64,000 nt of DNA from Microbacterium sp. 4R-513 (GCF_011046485.1 NZ_CP049256.1:1054001-1118000); one strand, 5' to 3'. Counted from the first letter of the stretch, positions 18,669 to 27,331 are shown. Program-made: numbers and translations. Notes: generated from the sequence alone by a model not told the origin.

Positions 18669-19427
18669 CTAGAGGTTCGCCTCCGCATACGCGCGCAGCG
18701 CGTCACGGACGAATTCGGCGCCCTTCGTGCCGCCGTAGTTCTTCGCGAACCGCGGGTCGCCCACGTACATCTCACCGAGGCCGATGACGTATCCCTTCAC
18801 GTCACCGCCCGGCGTCTCGGCGGGCGTCCCCGGAATGCCTGTCAGCCACTCGACGTGGCGCCGCGCGAGGGTCTGCGCCTCGTCGCTGTCCGGTGCGATA
18901 CCGGACTCTGCGGCCGCGATCCAGTCGCGACCGAGGGACGTGGTGCGTGCCTGCCACGCCGACTTCTCGTCTGCGCTCATGCCGCGCCACCAGGCGTCGG
19001 AGCGCGTGTACGCGTCCTTGCCCCAGCGGTCCTCGACCTCGTCCTTGTACTGCGTGTGGTCGAACCCGTCGAACATGTTCTCTGCCATCAGTCGTTCACC
19101 TCCTCTCAATGCATCGATGGTGGACTCGACCGACACGATCTGCCGGGCGAGCCGTTCCTGCTCCTGACGCAGCCACGCGAGGTGGCCCTCCAGGGCGGTC
19201 TCTTCGGAGGTCGGCCGGGTGAGCACCTCGGCGATCTGAGGCAGTGCGAGCCCCAGCTCGCGCAGCAGCAGGATCCGCTGCAGGCGCAGGAGCGCCGTCT
19301 CGTCGTAGTACCGGTAGCCGTTGTGGCCGATGCTCGACGGGGGCAGCAGGCCGATGTCGTCGTAGTGGCGCAGGGTGCGGCTCGTCGTGCCGGCGAGCTT
19401 CGCGATCTGCTGGATGGACCATTCCAT
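18669..19427 (-). CDS. MerR family regulator with TipAS-like C-terminal domain
   Basis: A 252-residue protein. Residues 1-70 are a MerR winged helix (IQQIAKLAGTTSRTLRHYDDIGLLPP, then GYRYYDE), then a dimerising coiled coil. The C-terminal part (FDHTQYKDEVEDRWG, then WWRGMSADEKSAW, then HVEWLTGIPG) matches the antibiotic-recognition domain of TipAL-type proteins. It probably senses a drug and activates its own promoter. The ATG at 19427 follows AAGGAGG, overriding an upstream in-frame start. Confidence 0.9.
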   Translation of the reverse strand: MEWSIQQIAKLAGTTSRTLRHYDDIGLLPPSSIGHNGYRYYDETALLRLQRILLLRELGLALPQIAEVLTRPTSEETALEGHLAWLRQEQERLARQIVSVESTIDALRGGERLMAENMFDGFDHTQYKDEVEDRWGKDAYTRSDAWWRGMSADEKSAWQARTTSLGRDWIAAAESGIAPDSDEAQTLARRHVEWLTGIPGTPAETPGGDVKGYVIGLGEMYVGDPRFAKNYGGTKGAEFVRDALRAYAEANL

Positions 19428-19453
19428 GCCGTTCCTCCTTCCTTTCGTCTCCG

Positions 19454-19484
19454 ACGCTAGAGGTTGACGTTGCGTCAAGGTCAA
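19454..19484 (-). promoter_or_regulatory. MerR-type autoregulated promoter with 19-bp spacer
   Basis: Reading on the minus strand: -35 TTGACC (19484-19479), a 19-base spacer holding the palindrome TTGACGCAACGTCAA, and -10 TAGCGT (19459-19454). The long spacer and central dyad are the hallmark of MerR activation. Confidence 0.75.
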
Positions 19485-19504
19485 GCAGAGAATTCGCTGA
19501 ATTG

Positions 19505-19557
19505 GTTGACGGGCTCGCGATATATCGTGTTACTCTCCATTCACGCGATATATCGCG
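19505..19557 (+). promoter_or_regulatory. DUF4097-padR promoter with twin palindromic operators
   Basis: -35 TTGACG (19505-19510) and a -10-like GTTACT (19529-19534). Operator 1, CGATATATCG (19518-19527), lies in the spacer. Operator 2, CGCGATATATCGCG (19544-19557), lies just downstream, with centres 28 bp apart. This is a likely site of PadR autorepression. Confidence 0.75.
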
Positions 19558-19586
19558 ACTCAAGTCCCCCAGCAAGGAGAATCCCC

Positions 19587-20615
19587 ATGACTCTCGAGAA
19601 GTGGATCATCCACCCCGGCGAGACGCGTGTCATCGACATCGAGGACGTCCGCAAGCTCAAGGTCGGCCTCGTCGGCGGTCAGATCGACGTCGTCGCCCAC
19701 GATGAGCCCGGCGTCCGGATCGAAGTGCACGCCGTCACCATCAAAGACCTCCGCATCGAGGCGACGGGCGACGTCGTCGAGATCGACCACCCGCAGCTGC
19801 GCTGGGACAACTTCCTCGAGGTGTTCCGCAACTTCGGGTCGAGCGGCCCGAAGGCCGAGATCAGCGTCGCCGTCCCGCGCGACGTCGCGCTCAACCTCGG
19901 TGTGGTCACGGCGAGCGCGCTCGTGTCGGGCATCCGCAGCGACGTCAGGCTGAACACCGTGTCCGGCGACATCATCGCCGACGGCATCACGGGCGACGCC
20001 TCGGTCAACGCCGTCTCGGGCGACGTGCAGATCCGCGAGCTCACCGGCTCGCTGAGCGCCAACAGCGTCTCGGGCGCCGTCGCGGCGACCGGCTCGCTCC
20101 GCAAGGCCACGATCGACACCGTGTCGGGCGCCGTCATGGTCGACTCGACCGGCGAGGTCCACTCGGTCAACCTCAACACGGTCGCGGGCGGCGTCACGGT
20201 GCGCCTCGACGACGGCCTCCCCGCCAACTACGCGATCCGCAGCGTCAGCGGCCGCGTCCAGGTCGACGGCGTCGTGCGCTCCGGCAAGGGCGGATTCACG
20301 ACCAATTACGCCGGATCCGCGGGCGAGCTGAGCGGAACGTTCGCCGACGTCCGCGCCAACACCGTCTCGGGCGACGTCACGGTCCTGCGCCGCGCAGCGG
20401 TCGGAGCGGCCCACGAGACCGTTCGGCTGCCTCAGCACGAGACCGCCGGCCTGCCTCAGGGTGAGACCGCCGGCATGCGCCAGGGCGAGACCGCGGGCGT
20501 CCCGCAGGGTCAGTCCGCCGGCGCACCTCAGGGTGAGCCCGCCCGCCTGCCCGAGAGCGAGAGCAGCGCCGCCGGTGACGGCGGCTTCGAGGCTCCGCGC
20601 GAGGGGGGGCTGGTG
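19587..20615 (+). CDS. DUF4097 family beta-strand repeat protein
   Basis: About 343 residues. The core (residues 60-275) is a right-handed beta-helix-like array of short repeats built on NTVSGD, NAVSGDV and DTVSGAV, the DUF4097 (putative adhesin) signature. After it comes a Gln/Glu-rich tail of HETAGLPQGETAGMRQGE-type repeats (20405-20560). Start ATG 19587 follows AAGGAGA. As written, the frame runs on into PadR through the G7 run at 20603-20609; with six Gs it stops at TGA 20613-20615 of the corrected frame, overlapping the PadR ATG (TGATG). A cytoplasmic partner role for PadR is inferred. Confidence 0.75.
20405..20560 (+). repeat. Tandem ETAG(L/M/V)PQG-encoding repeat
   Basis: About six imperfect 24-27 base units encode ETAGLPQG-like peptides between the DUF4097 core and padR. 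It is probably a flexible linker. Confidence 0.55.
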
Positions 20616-21236
20616 ATGCCCCCCGTCTTCTCCCACGGCGACCTGCGCCTGTACCTGCTGAACCTCCTCGACGAGGGACCGCGGCACGGCTACGACATCA
20701 TGCAGGCGCTCTCCGACCGCACGGGCGGCACCTACACCCCGAGCGCCGGGACGATCTACCCGCGCCTCGCGAAGCTCGAGGAGGAGGGCCTGGTCACCAA
20801 GACCGTCGACGGTCGCAAGACGGTCTACCAGATCACTCCGGCGGGCCACGCCGAGGTCGAGGCGCGCGCGGGCGACCTGCAGGGCATCGAGGCCGGCCTC
20901 GCCGACTCGGTCCGGCTCATCGCCGACGAGGTGCGCGGGAGCGTGCGCGAGGCGATGAAGAGCCTCCGCGCCGACCTCGCGGCCGCCGCTCAGGATGAGC
21001 GCGCCGGCACGCGGACGATGACGGATGCCTCGTCCCCCGACGACGATCCGCGCGTCGCGAGCCGCGAGCAGCTCCACCGGGCCGAGGCCGCCGTCGCCGA
21101 GTTCCGGGCCCGCGTGCGCAGCGACCTGCGCACGCACATCGCACGCGGCGGCATGCTCGCCTCGTCGATCGTGGACGACCTCGAGTCGGCCCTCGACGAC
21201 GCCGCCCGCACCGTCACCCGCGCGCTGCGCGGCTGA
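20616..21236 (+). CDS. PadR family transcriptional regulator
   Basis: A 206-residue regulator starting MPPVFSHGDLRLYLLNLLDEGPRHGYDI. The winged helix continues TPSAGTIYPRLAKLEEEGLV, followed by DGRKTVYQITPAG. The C-terminal half is a helical dimerisation region. In this sequence it is in frame with DUF4097, but the overlap TGATG expected after removal of one G suggests two coupled genes. It likely binds the CGATATATCG operators upstream of the pair. Confidence 0.85.
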   Translation: MPPVFSHGDLRLYLLNLLDEGPRHGYDIMQALSDRTGGTYTPSAGTIYPRLAKLEEEGLVTKTVDGRKTVYQITPAGHAEVEARAGDLQGIEAGLADSVRLIADEVRGSVREAMKSLRADLAAAAQDERAGTRTMTDASSPDDDPRVASREQLHRAEAAVAEFRARVRSDLRTHIARGGMLASSIVDDLESALDDAARTVTRALRG

Positions 21237-21251
21237 CCCCTCGCCGAGATC

Positions 21252-21294
21252 GCACGAACGACGGGTGTCGTCCCCCCGCACCCGTCGTTCGTGC
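21252..21294. terminator. Bidirectional hairpin terminator
   Basis: A perfect 16-bp stem (21252-21267 with 21279-21294; GCACGAACGACGGGTG) and an 11-base loop, between the convergent padR and universal stress protein genes. Confidence 0.8.
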
Positions 21295-21362
21295 ATTCTC
21301 GACGCTTGGGCGCGCGGCGGCGGGGACGCAGCGCGCGGGGAAAGCCGGGCCGCGGGCGCTGG

Positions 21363-21902
21363 CTACGCCGGCCAGATCTCCTCGTCGTCCGGCACGGGCT
21401 CGCCGAGCGGCACCACGAGGATCGGCCGGTGCTGGCGATGCGCGAGCCGCGCGGCGACCGACCCCGTGAAGAACTCGCGGATCGACTCGCCGATCCCCCG
21501 CTTGCGCGTGCCGACGACGATGAGTCGGGCATCCACGTCCTCGGCCAGGTGCTTGATGGCGAGGGCCGGATCGCCCACGAGCTGCCGGATCGACCATTGC
21601 ACGCCGGATGCCGCGAGCACCGCGTCGGCCTCGGTCCGGACCCTCTCCAGGTCGGCTTCGCCCCCGCCGATGTTCATGTCGATCGGCGCCGAGTGCACGT
21701 AGCCGTCCGGGTCCTCGTAGGTCACGAATCGCGTGACATCGACGTGGACGACCAGGAGGTGGGCACCGAGCACCTTCGCGTAGCGCGCCGCCTCTTTGAC
21801 CACACGCGATGGCTCACCGGGCACGAGACCGACGACGACGGCGCCTCGCACGGCATCCGCTGCTCCCGCTGTATTCGCGACCTCGGATGCCTCGTCCGCC
21901 AT
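21363..21902 (-). CDS. Universal stress protein (UspA family)
   Basis: A 179-residue single-domain Usp. It has AVVVGLVPGEPSRVVKEAARYAK and LLVVHVD near the N-terminus. The C-terminal signature is LIVVGTRKRGIGESIREFFTGSVAARLAHRQHRPILVVP, resembling the ATP-binding G-2X-G-9X-G(S/T) motif. It probably has a role in dormancy or stress. The start MADEASEV at 21902 is preceded by GGAAGGGG at a long spacing of ten; an open frame continues upstream without a ribosome site. Confidence 0.9.
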   Translation of the reverse strand: MADEASEVANTAGAADAVRGAVVVGLVPGEPSRVVKEAARYAKVLGAHLLVVHVDVTRFVTYEDPDGYVHSAPIDMNIGGGEADLERVRTEADAVLAASGVQWSIRQLVGDPALAIKHLAEDVDARLIVVGTRKRGIGESIREFFTGSVAARLAHRQHRPILVVPLGEPVPDDEEIWPA

Positions 21903-22070
21903 TGGTCCATCGCCCCTTCCGCATGCAGGTGTGGGGCCGCCGGTGCCCCGATCCTCCGTGTTATTCTGAATGCTACTCTTACCGGCTCCCCAGCCGGATC
22001 GTGATTGAGCGGGCGAGAGCGAGCGGACCACCCGCGCACTGCCCGCAACTCAGAAATGAGGGGGTCTCGC

Positions 22071-22247
22071 ATGGGGCGTGGCCGTCAGAAGGCGAAGCAC
22101 ACCAAGATCGCTCGCGAACTGAAGTCGTACAGCCCGAGCGTCAACTACGCTGCGCTCGAGCGCGAACTCGGACATCCCGACGACGAGCAGTACGTCGACA
22201 AGTGGGCCGACGAGTACGCCGACGAATACGAGGACGAGAAGGCCTGA
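22071..22247 (+). CDS. DUF3073 domain protein
   Basis: A 58-residue protein, MGRGRQKAKHTKIARELKSYSP, followed by an acidic tail rich in DEYADEYEDE. DUF3073 is a small family confined largely to Actinobacteria and of unknown function. The GAGGGGG ribosome site six bases upstream fixes the start. It is divergent from the Usp gene, with a shared AT-richer promoter region at about 21955-21995. Confidence 0.9.
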   Translation: MGRGRQKAKHTKIARELKSYSPSVNYAALERELGHPDDEQYVDKWADEYADEYEDEKA

Positions 22248-22327
22248 CCACTTCGAGGTCGCCCGTCCTGCGCTGAGCCGCGGCCGCCGCCGCAGATCGC
22301 TCGGCGCGCATCCGGCGACCCCGCCGC

Positions 22328-23563
22328 CTACGACCAGGCGCCGTGCCGGCGGTCCCACTCGTCTTCGACGGTGTGCGGACGCGCGATGACGAACCCGGCC
22401 GGGATCGCCGCCGCAACGACGACGGCGAGCACCCAGAGGGGCGCCGTCCACCCGCCGGTGGCGTCGTGGAGCAGCCCGATGCTGACGGGGAACACCGCGA
22501 CGATCGCATAGCCGATGCTCTGGACGAATCCGCTGAGTGCGACGGATGCCTCGTGCGTGCGCGATCGCAGGCCGAGCAGCACGAGGGTCAGCGGGAAGAA
22601 AAGGGGCGCGATGCCGAGAAGCGCGATCCACAGCCACGTCGCGGCCTCGGGTGCGAAGAGAAGGCCGGCGATGCCCGCGAGCCCGCTCGTGACGGCGACC
22701 GCGAAGAGCGGCGCGATCGCGTTGTAGCGCGCGACCAGCACGGGCACCGCGAGCGAGGCCGGCAGGCCCATGAAGGCGAAGAGCGAGAGCAGCGTGCCCG
22801 CCTCGGCGTTCGTGACGCCCGCAGTCTGCACGAGGAGCGTGGGCAGCCACGCGAAGCACGTGTAGGCGAGGGTTCCCGAGACCACGAAGATCACCGTCAG
22901 CGCCCACGCGAGCGGGATGCGCCACATGCGGCCGAACACCCGGGGATTCGCCGCCTCCAGGTCGCCGTCCCCCGCGCGGCCGCGCTCCCGCGCGAGGAGG
23001 GCGATCCACGGGATCGTCGCGAGGGCGGCGAAGACGGCCCAGAGTCCCAGCGAGACGCGCCAGCCCGCGGCATCCGCCACCGGAACGGCGACGAGGGGCG
23101 GAAGGAACGTCGACATGGCCATGGTCGTCGAGTAGATCGTCGTCACGAGGCCGATGCGGTCGGGGAAGTGCTTCTTCACCAAGGGCGGCAGCAGCACATT
23201 GCCCGTCCCCACGGCGGCGAAGATGATCGCCGTCGAGCCGAGGAGCGTGAGCGAGTCGACCGCGAGGCTGCGCGCGACGAGTCCGATGACCGCGACGGCC
23301 ATCGCGGCGACGACGAGCCTCTCCAGACCGAACCGTCGCTCCAGGGCCGGCGTCAGCAGGCCGGTGATGGCGTAGCAGACCGGAGGCGCCGTGCCGATGA
23401 GACCGACGACGACGGCCGGAACGGGGAACTCCCGGTCGACGTGGTCGAGCAGCGGGGAGAGGGATGCCACGGCGGAGCGCAGCGAGAAGGCGAAGAGGAC
23501 GATGCCGACGAGGGCGAGAGCCCTTCCGTGCCACAGCGGACGCGCGGGCGGGGAAGAACTCAT
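22328..23563 (-). CDS. MFS transporter, CynX/NimT type
   Basis: A 411-residue, 12-TM major facilitator. Segments such as LFAFSLRSAVASLSPLL, GTAPPVCYAITGLLTP and GTGNVLLPPLVKKHFPDRIGLVTTIYSTTMA match the cyanate/2-nitroimidazole transporter branch. The substrate is unknown. There is no ribosome site; TAGGCT six bases before the ATG indicates a leaderless start. It stands between DUF3073 and purF as its own unit. Confidence 0.85.
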   Translation of the reverse strand: MSSSPPARPLWHGRALALVGIVLFAFSLRSAVASLSPLLDHVDREFPVPAVVVGLIGTAPPVCYAITGLLTPALERRFGLERLVVAAMAVAVIGLVARSLAVDSLTLLGSTAIIFAAVGTGNVLLPPLVKKHFPDRIGLVTTIYSTTMAMSTFLPPLVAVPVADAAGWRVSLGLWAVFAALATIPWIALLARERGRAGDGDLEAANPRVFGRMWRIPLAWALTVIFVVSGTLAYTCFAWLPTLLVQTAGVTNAEAGTLLSLFAFMGLPASLAVPVLVARYNAIAPLFAVAVTSGLAGIAGLLFAPEAATWLWIALLGIAPLFFPLTLVLLGLRSRTHEASVALSGFVQSIGYAIVAVFPVSIGLLHDATGGWTAPLWVLAVVVAAAIPAGFVIARPHTVEDEWDRRHGAWS

Positions 23564-23569
23564 CAGACG

Positions 23570-23575
23570 AGCCTA
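23570..23575 (-). promoter_or_regulatory. Leaderless -10 box of the MFS gene
   Basis: TAGGCT on the minus strand, six bases before the ATG at 23563; the same hexamer and spacing occur at purM and purD. Confidence 0.5.
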
Positions 23576-23615
23576 GGCGCCTGCGCCCGCCGGCCGGACC
23601 GACGGGGAGGGGGCG

Positions 23616-25076
23616 TCACGACTCCTGAGAGCCCTCGACCCAGGCGAGGTACTCCTCGGAGACCGTGCCCGTGACGTAGCGGCCGTCGAAGCAGCTCATG
23701 TCGAGATCCTCGATGTCGGAGCCCTCCAGGATCGCGGCCTTCAGGTCTTCGACCTCCTGGTACACGATGTAGTCGGCGCCGAGCTCCTCCGCGATCTCGG
23801 GGATCGTGCGGCCGTGTGCCACGAGCTCGTGGCGCGACGGCATGTTGATGCCGTAGACGTGCGGGTACCGGACGGGCGGAGCGGCTGAGGCGAACGTCAC
23901 GCTCTTGGCCCCGGCATCCCGAGCCATCTGGATGATCTCCTTCGACGTCGTGCCTCGCACGATCGAGTCGTCGATGAGAAGGACGTTCTTGCCCTTGAAC
24001 TCGGTCGACATCGCGTTGAGCTTCTGCCGCACGCTCTTCTTGCGCACCGCCTGCCCGGGCATGATGAACGTCCGACCGATGTAGCGGTTCTTGTAGAAGC
24101 CCTCGCGGTACTCGATGCCGAGCTTGCGCGCAACCTGCATCGCGGCCGGCCGCGACGAGTCGGGGATCGGCATGACGACGTCGATGGCGCCCTTGGGCGT
24201 GTACTTCGCGATCGTGTCGGCGAGGCGCTCGCCCATGCGCAGCCGCGCCTCGTAGACCGAGATGCCGTTCATGATCGAGTCGGGGCGGGCGAGGTAGACG
24301 TACTCGAACGAGCACGGCGCAAGCGTCGCGGCAGGTGCGCACTGCTTGGTGTGCAGGTGGCCCTCGAGGTCGATGAACACGGCCTCGCCGGGGTCGACGT
24401 CGCGCACGACCTCGAAGCCGCCGTTCTCGAGCACCAGGGACTCCGATGCCACGATCCACTCGTAGCCGCCCTGGTCCGCCGGGCGGGTGCCGATGATGAG
24501 AGGGCGTATGCCGAAGGGGTCGCGGAAGGCGAGCAGACCGTAGCCGGCGAGCAGCGCGATGGCGGCGTACGAGCCCTCGACGCGCTCGTGGACGCGCGAG
24601 ACGGCGTCGAACACCTGCGCCGGGTCGAGCTGCAGGCCCGAGATCGACGACTGCAGCTCGTTGGCCAGGACGTTGACGAGCAGCTCGGTGTCGGAACTCG
24701 TGTTGAGGTGGCGGCGATCCTTGTGGAACAGCTCGTCGGTGAGCTCCCGCGTGTTGGTGAGGTTGCCGTTGTGCACGAGGACGATGCCGTACGGCGCGTT
24801 GACGTAGAAGGGCTGCGCCTCCTCCTCGCTCGAAGCGGTGCCCTTCGTCGCGTAGCGGACGTGACCGAGCCCGATGTCGCCGAGGAGCGACCGCATGTCG
24901 CGCGTGCGGAAGGCCTCGCGCACCTGGCCGCGCTGCTTGGTCATGTGGAAGACGCCGTTGCGCTCCGCCGTCGCGATGCCCGTCGAGTCCTGGCCGCGAT
25001 GCTGCAGCAGTAGGAGGGCGTCGTAGATCTCCTGGTTGACGGACCCCTGGCCCACCATCCCGACGATTCCGCACAT
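23616..25076 (-). CDS. purF: Amidophosphoribosyltransferase
   Basis: 486 residues; first step of de novo purine synthesis (PRPP plus glutamine to phosphoribosylamine). It starts MCGIVGM, so the Ntn nucleophile Cys2 becomes N-terminal without a propeptide. LLLQHRGQDSTGIA and LVHNGNLTN form the glutaminase domain. The phosphoribosyltransferase domain has VMPIPDSSRPAAM and the PRPP loop VLLIDDSIVRGTTSKE. It starts five bases after purM, whose end supplies a GGAGCG ribosome site, so purM-purF form an operon. Confidence 0.97.
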   Translation of the reverse strand: MCGIVGMVGQGSVNQEIYDALLLLQHRGQDSTGIATAERNGVFHMTKQRGQVREAFRTRDMRSLLGDIGLGHVRYATKGTASSEEEAQPFYVNAPYGIVLVHNGNLTNTRELTDELFHKDRRHLNTSSDTELLVNVLANELQSSISGLQLDPAQVFDAVSRVHERVEGSYAAIALLAGYGLLAFRDPFGIRPLIIGTRPADQGGYEWIVASESLVLENGGFEVVRDVDPGEAVFIDLEGHLHTKQCAPAATLAPCSFEYVYLARPDSIMNGISVYEARLRMGERLADTIAKYTPKGAIDVVMPIPDSSRPAAMQVARKLGIEYREGFYKNRYIGRTFIMPGQAVRKKSVRQKLNAMSTEFKGKNVLLIDDSIVRGTTSKEIIQMARDAGAKSVTFASAAPPVRYPHVYGINMPSRHELVAHGRTIPEIAEELGADYIVYQEVEDLKAAILEGSDIEDLDMSCFDGRYVTGTVSEEYLAWVEGSQES

Positions 25077-25081
25077 GGGTG

Positions 25082-26242
25082 TTACTTCGCTCCGTTGTAG
25101 GTGCCGACGAGGCGCACGGCCCCGCCGTCGACGCCCTTGGCGCCCTGCTCGAATGCGCCGTCGGGGCGCGGTCCGTCCTTGACGACACCCGCCTGCCACG
25201 TCGCGATGCCCGCCTGCGAGAGGACGGATGCCGCGGCCTCCGCCTTGTCGGGCGACACGACGGCGAGGAAGCCGATGCCGAGGTTCCACGTGCCCTCGGT
25301 CTGCTCGAGGGTGAGGTCTCCGAGGTCCGCGAGGACGCGGAACACCGGGTCCGGCGACCACGTCGAGCGGTCGAGCTCGACCCACGTCTGCTGCGGCAGC
25401 ACGCGGGCGAGGTTCGCGGCGATCCCCCCGCCGGTGACGTGGCTGAGGGCGTGCACGCCGTCGCCCGTCGCCTCGATGAGCTGCAGGAGCGGGGTCGTGT
25501 AGAGGCGCGTCGGCTCGAGGAGCGTCTCGCCCCACGTGGCGCCGAAGTCGGCCGCGTTGTCGCCGTACTGGATGCCGGCCCCCGCGACGATGTGCCGCAC
25601 GAGCGAGTAGCCGTTGGAGTGGAGGCCGCTCGACGCGAGCGCGAGCACCACATCGCCCGCGCGGACGCGGTCGGCGCCGAGGATGCCGTCGGCCTCGACG
25701 ACGCCCGTCGCCGCTCCCGCGACGTCGTAGTCGTTGGGACCGAGGAGGCCCGGGTGCTCGGCCGTCTCGCCGCCGACGAGGGCCGTGCCCGTCTCGGAGC
25801 AGCCGTCGGCGATGCCCCGCACGATGTCGGCGATGCGCTCGGGGAAGACCTTGCCGGTCGCGATGTAGTCGGTCATGAAGAGGGGCTTCGCGCCCACGAC
25901 GACGATGTCGTCGACGACCATGCCGACCAGGTCGCGGCCGATCGTGTCGTGCTTGTCGATCGCCTGCGCGATGGCGACCTTCGTCCCGACGCCGTCGGTG
26001 CTCGTCGCGAGGAGGGGCCGGCGGTAGTCGTGCAGGAACGACGCGTCGTAGAGACCGGCGAAGCCGCCCACGCCGCCGAGCACCTCGGGGCCCTGCGTGC
26101 GGCGCACGGCCGACTTCATGAGCTCGACCGCGAGATCACCCGCGGCGGTGTCGACCCCCGCGGCGGCGTAGGGGTTGGAGGAGGGGGATGCGGAGTCGGC
26201 GGGGGCGCCCGTCACGGGCGCATCGTCGGTGGGAGATGCCAC
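25082..26242 (-). CDS. purM: Phosphoribosylformylglycinamidine cyclo-ligase (AIR synthetase)
   Basis: 386 residues. It converts FGAM to AIR with ATP. Motifs include NPYAAAGVDTAAGD, TDGVGTKVAIAQ, GMVVDDIVVVGAKPLFMTDY and the later GLHSNGYSLVRHIV and HVTGGGIAANLARVLP. The GTG at 26242 lacks a ribosome site; TAGGCT six bases upstream suggests a leaderless message, as at purD. The first 23 residues are a Pro/Ser/Ala-rich extension. Confidence 0.97.
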   Translation of the reverse strand: MASPTDDAPVTGAPADSASPSSNPYAAAGVDTAAGDLAVELMKSAVRRTQGPEVLGGVGGFAGLYDASFLHDYRRPLLATSTDGVGTKVAIAQAIDKHDTIGRDLVGMVVDDIVVVGAKPLFMTDYIATGKVFPERIADIVRGIADGCSETGTALVGGETAEHPGLLGPNDYDVAGAATGVVEADGILGADRVRAGDVVLALASSGLHSNGYSLVRHIVAGAGIQYGDNAADFGATWGETLLEPTRLYTTPLLQLIEATGDGVHALSHVTGGGIAANLARVLPQQTWVELDRSTWSPDPVFRVLADLGDLTLEQTEGTWNLGIGFLAVVSPDKAEAAASVLSQAGIATWQAGVVKDGPRPDGAFEQGAKGVDGGAVRLVGTYNGAK

Positions 26243-26248
26243 GCTTCC

Positions 26249-26254
26249 AGCCTA
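26249..26254 (-). promoter_or_regulatory. Leaderless -10 box of purM
   Basis: TAGGCT on the minus strand, six bases before the GTG at 26242. Confidence 0.5.
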
Positions 26255-26343
26255 CCGGCGGCGCACACGCGCGGATGCCCGATGACGGGCCGGCGCCGCC
26301 CTGCGTCGGCCCATCGTCCCGCGCCGAAGTCGGGGGCCCGATT

Positions 26344-26349
26344 TAGAAT
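26344..26349 (+). promoter_or_regulatory. Leaderless -10 box (TAGAAT)
   Basis: TAGAAT ends seven bases before the ATG at 26357. It is one of the clearest examples in the window. Confidence 0.55.
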
Positions 26350-26356
26350 GGGCGGC

Positions 26357-26968
26357 ATGGGCAGCGCCGGAGCTCCGGAGTGGGTGATTCGCGAGGACGC
26401 GAGTCAGCCTGTGCTGCTCGCCCTCTACCTGCGCCAGGTGCTCGGCATCCGCTCGCCTGACGAGCTCCCGCACCTGCGAGGCATCCCGCCCCGCGCCCAC
26501 TCCCGCGACGACGACGAGCAGGCCCGGCTCGAGCGTCAGTGGCGCGAGTACTGGGCGATGACCGTCGAGCCGCAGGCGCATCCGTCGCCCGTGCCGCTCG
26601 ACCTCGTCGACGGCTTCGACACGCTCGTCGCCCTGCCGCTGGAGGGCTCCGACGACCTGCGCGCTGCCATGGCGCCCTGTGCGGCCGAGGCCGTCGCGTA
26701 CTCGCAGTCCGCCAAGGAGCGCTATCGCAAAGAGGCCGCGGCGAAGCCCGGCGTTTCCTACCGCGCCTATGCGAGCGCGATCGCCGAGCACGAGCGCCAG
26801 GTCGGGCGGCGAGCGCACTCGTTCGAGCTCAACGTGCAGGTGCTGCCGCTCACTCAGCGCGGCGTGTGGTGGATCGGCTCGCTCACGATCGCCGTGACCG
26901 ACGGGCTGCGGGGGGATGTCGCGGCCTTCGACGCCGCCATCCACCCGATCATCGCCGAGCTGGCCTGA
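26357..26968 (+). CDS. Conserved hypothetical protein, divergent from purM
   Basis: A 203-residue soluble protein that I do not recognise. It starts MGSAGAPEWVIREDASQPVLLALYLRQV. It contains an Arg/Asp-rich segment (PPRAHSRDDDEQARLERQWREYW) and ends with an alpha/beta region (SFELNVQVLPLTQRGVWWIGSLTIAVTDGL). There are no TM segments and no catalytic motif. The leaderless -10 fixes the start, while the open frame upstream is an artefact of the antisense purM gene. It converges on a small membrane protein gene only six bases away. Confidence 0.7.
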   Translation: MGSAGAPEWVIREDASQPVLLALYLRQVLGIRSPDELPHLRGIPPRAHSRDDDEQARLERQWREYWAMTVEPQAHPSPVPLDLVDGFDTLVALPLEGSDDLRAAMAPCAAEAVAYSQSAKERYRKEAAAKPGVSYRAYASAIAEHERQVGRRAHSFELNVQVLPLTQRGVWWIGSLTIAVTDGLRGDVAAFDAAIHPIIAELA

Positions 26969-26974
26969 CGGGCA

Positions 26975-27325
26975 TCAGCCGGCGTCGGACCCCTGGACGG
27001 TCTCGCGGTCGACCGTGACCTCGCGCGTGCGCTTGCGGCTCACGCGGTCGAGGATGAGCGCGATGATCGCGAACACCGCGACGCCGACCGTCACGCAGAT
27101 GAGGGCGAGGAACCCGAAGACCTGCCCCGGCGAGTAGACGAGACCGGTGTTCTGGCTCTGGGTCAGGGTGCCGTTGAACGCGTAGGTGAGGATGAGCGCC
27201 GTCAGCAGGCCGAGGCCCGCGCCGAGCAGCAGGAAGACCGAGAACTTCGGGGCGCGCCGCACGCGGACCGTCTCCGAGCGCCGTGAAGCGCCGGGTGTCA
27301 TCGGAGGGGTGGGCGAATCGGGCAT
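26975..27325 (-). CDS. Small two-TM membrane protein
   Basis: A 116-residue protein with a Pro/Arg-rich N-terminus, TM1 (about 28-48, FSVFLLLGAGLGLLTALILTY), a short outside loop and TM2 (about 68-90), then a basic/acidic tail. The family is not recognised. A GATGAT hexamer six bases before the ATG suggests a leaderless start. It is followed upstream by a second small membrane protein on the same strand. Confidence 0.7.
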   Translation of the reverse strand: MPDSPTPPMTPGASRRSETVRVRRAPKFSVFLLLGAGLGLLTALILTYAFNGTLTQSQNTGLVYSPGQVFGFLALICVTVGVAVFAIIALILDRVSRKRTREVTVDRETVQGSDAG

Positions 27326-27331
27326 ACGTCC

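Noticed and set aside
20405..20560. CRISPR-like array
   Set aside because: The repeats are imperfect, contiguous, in frame and encode a peptide linker; there are no spacers.
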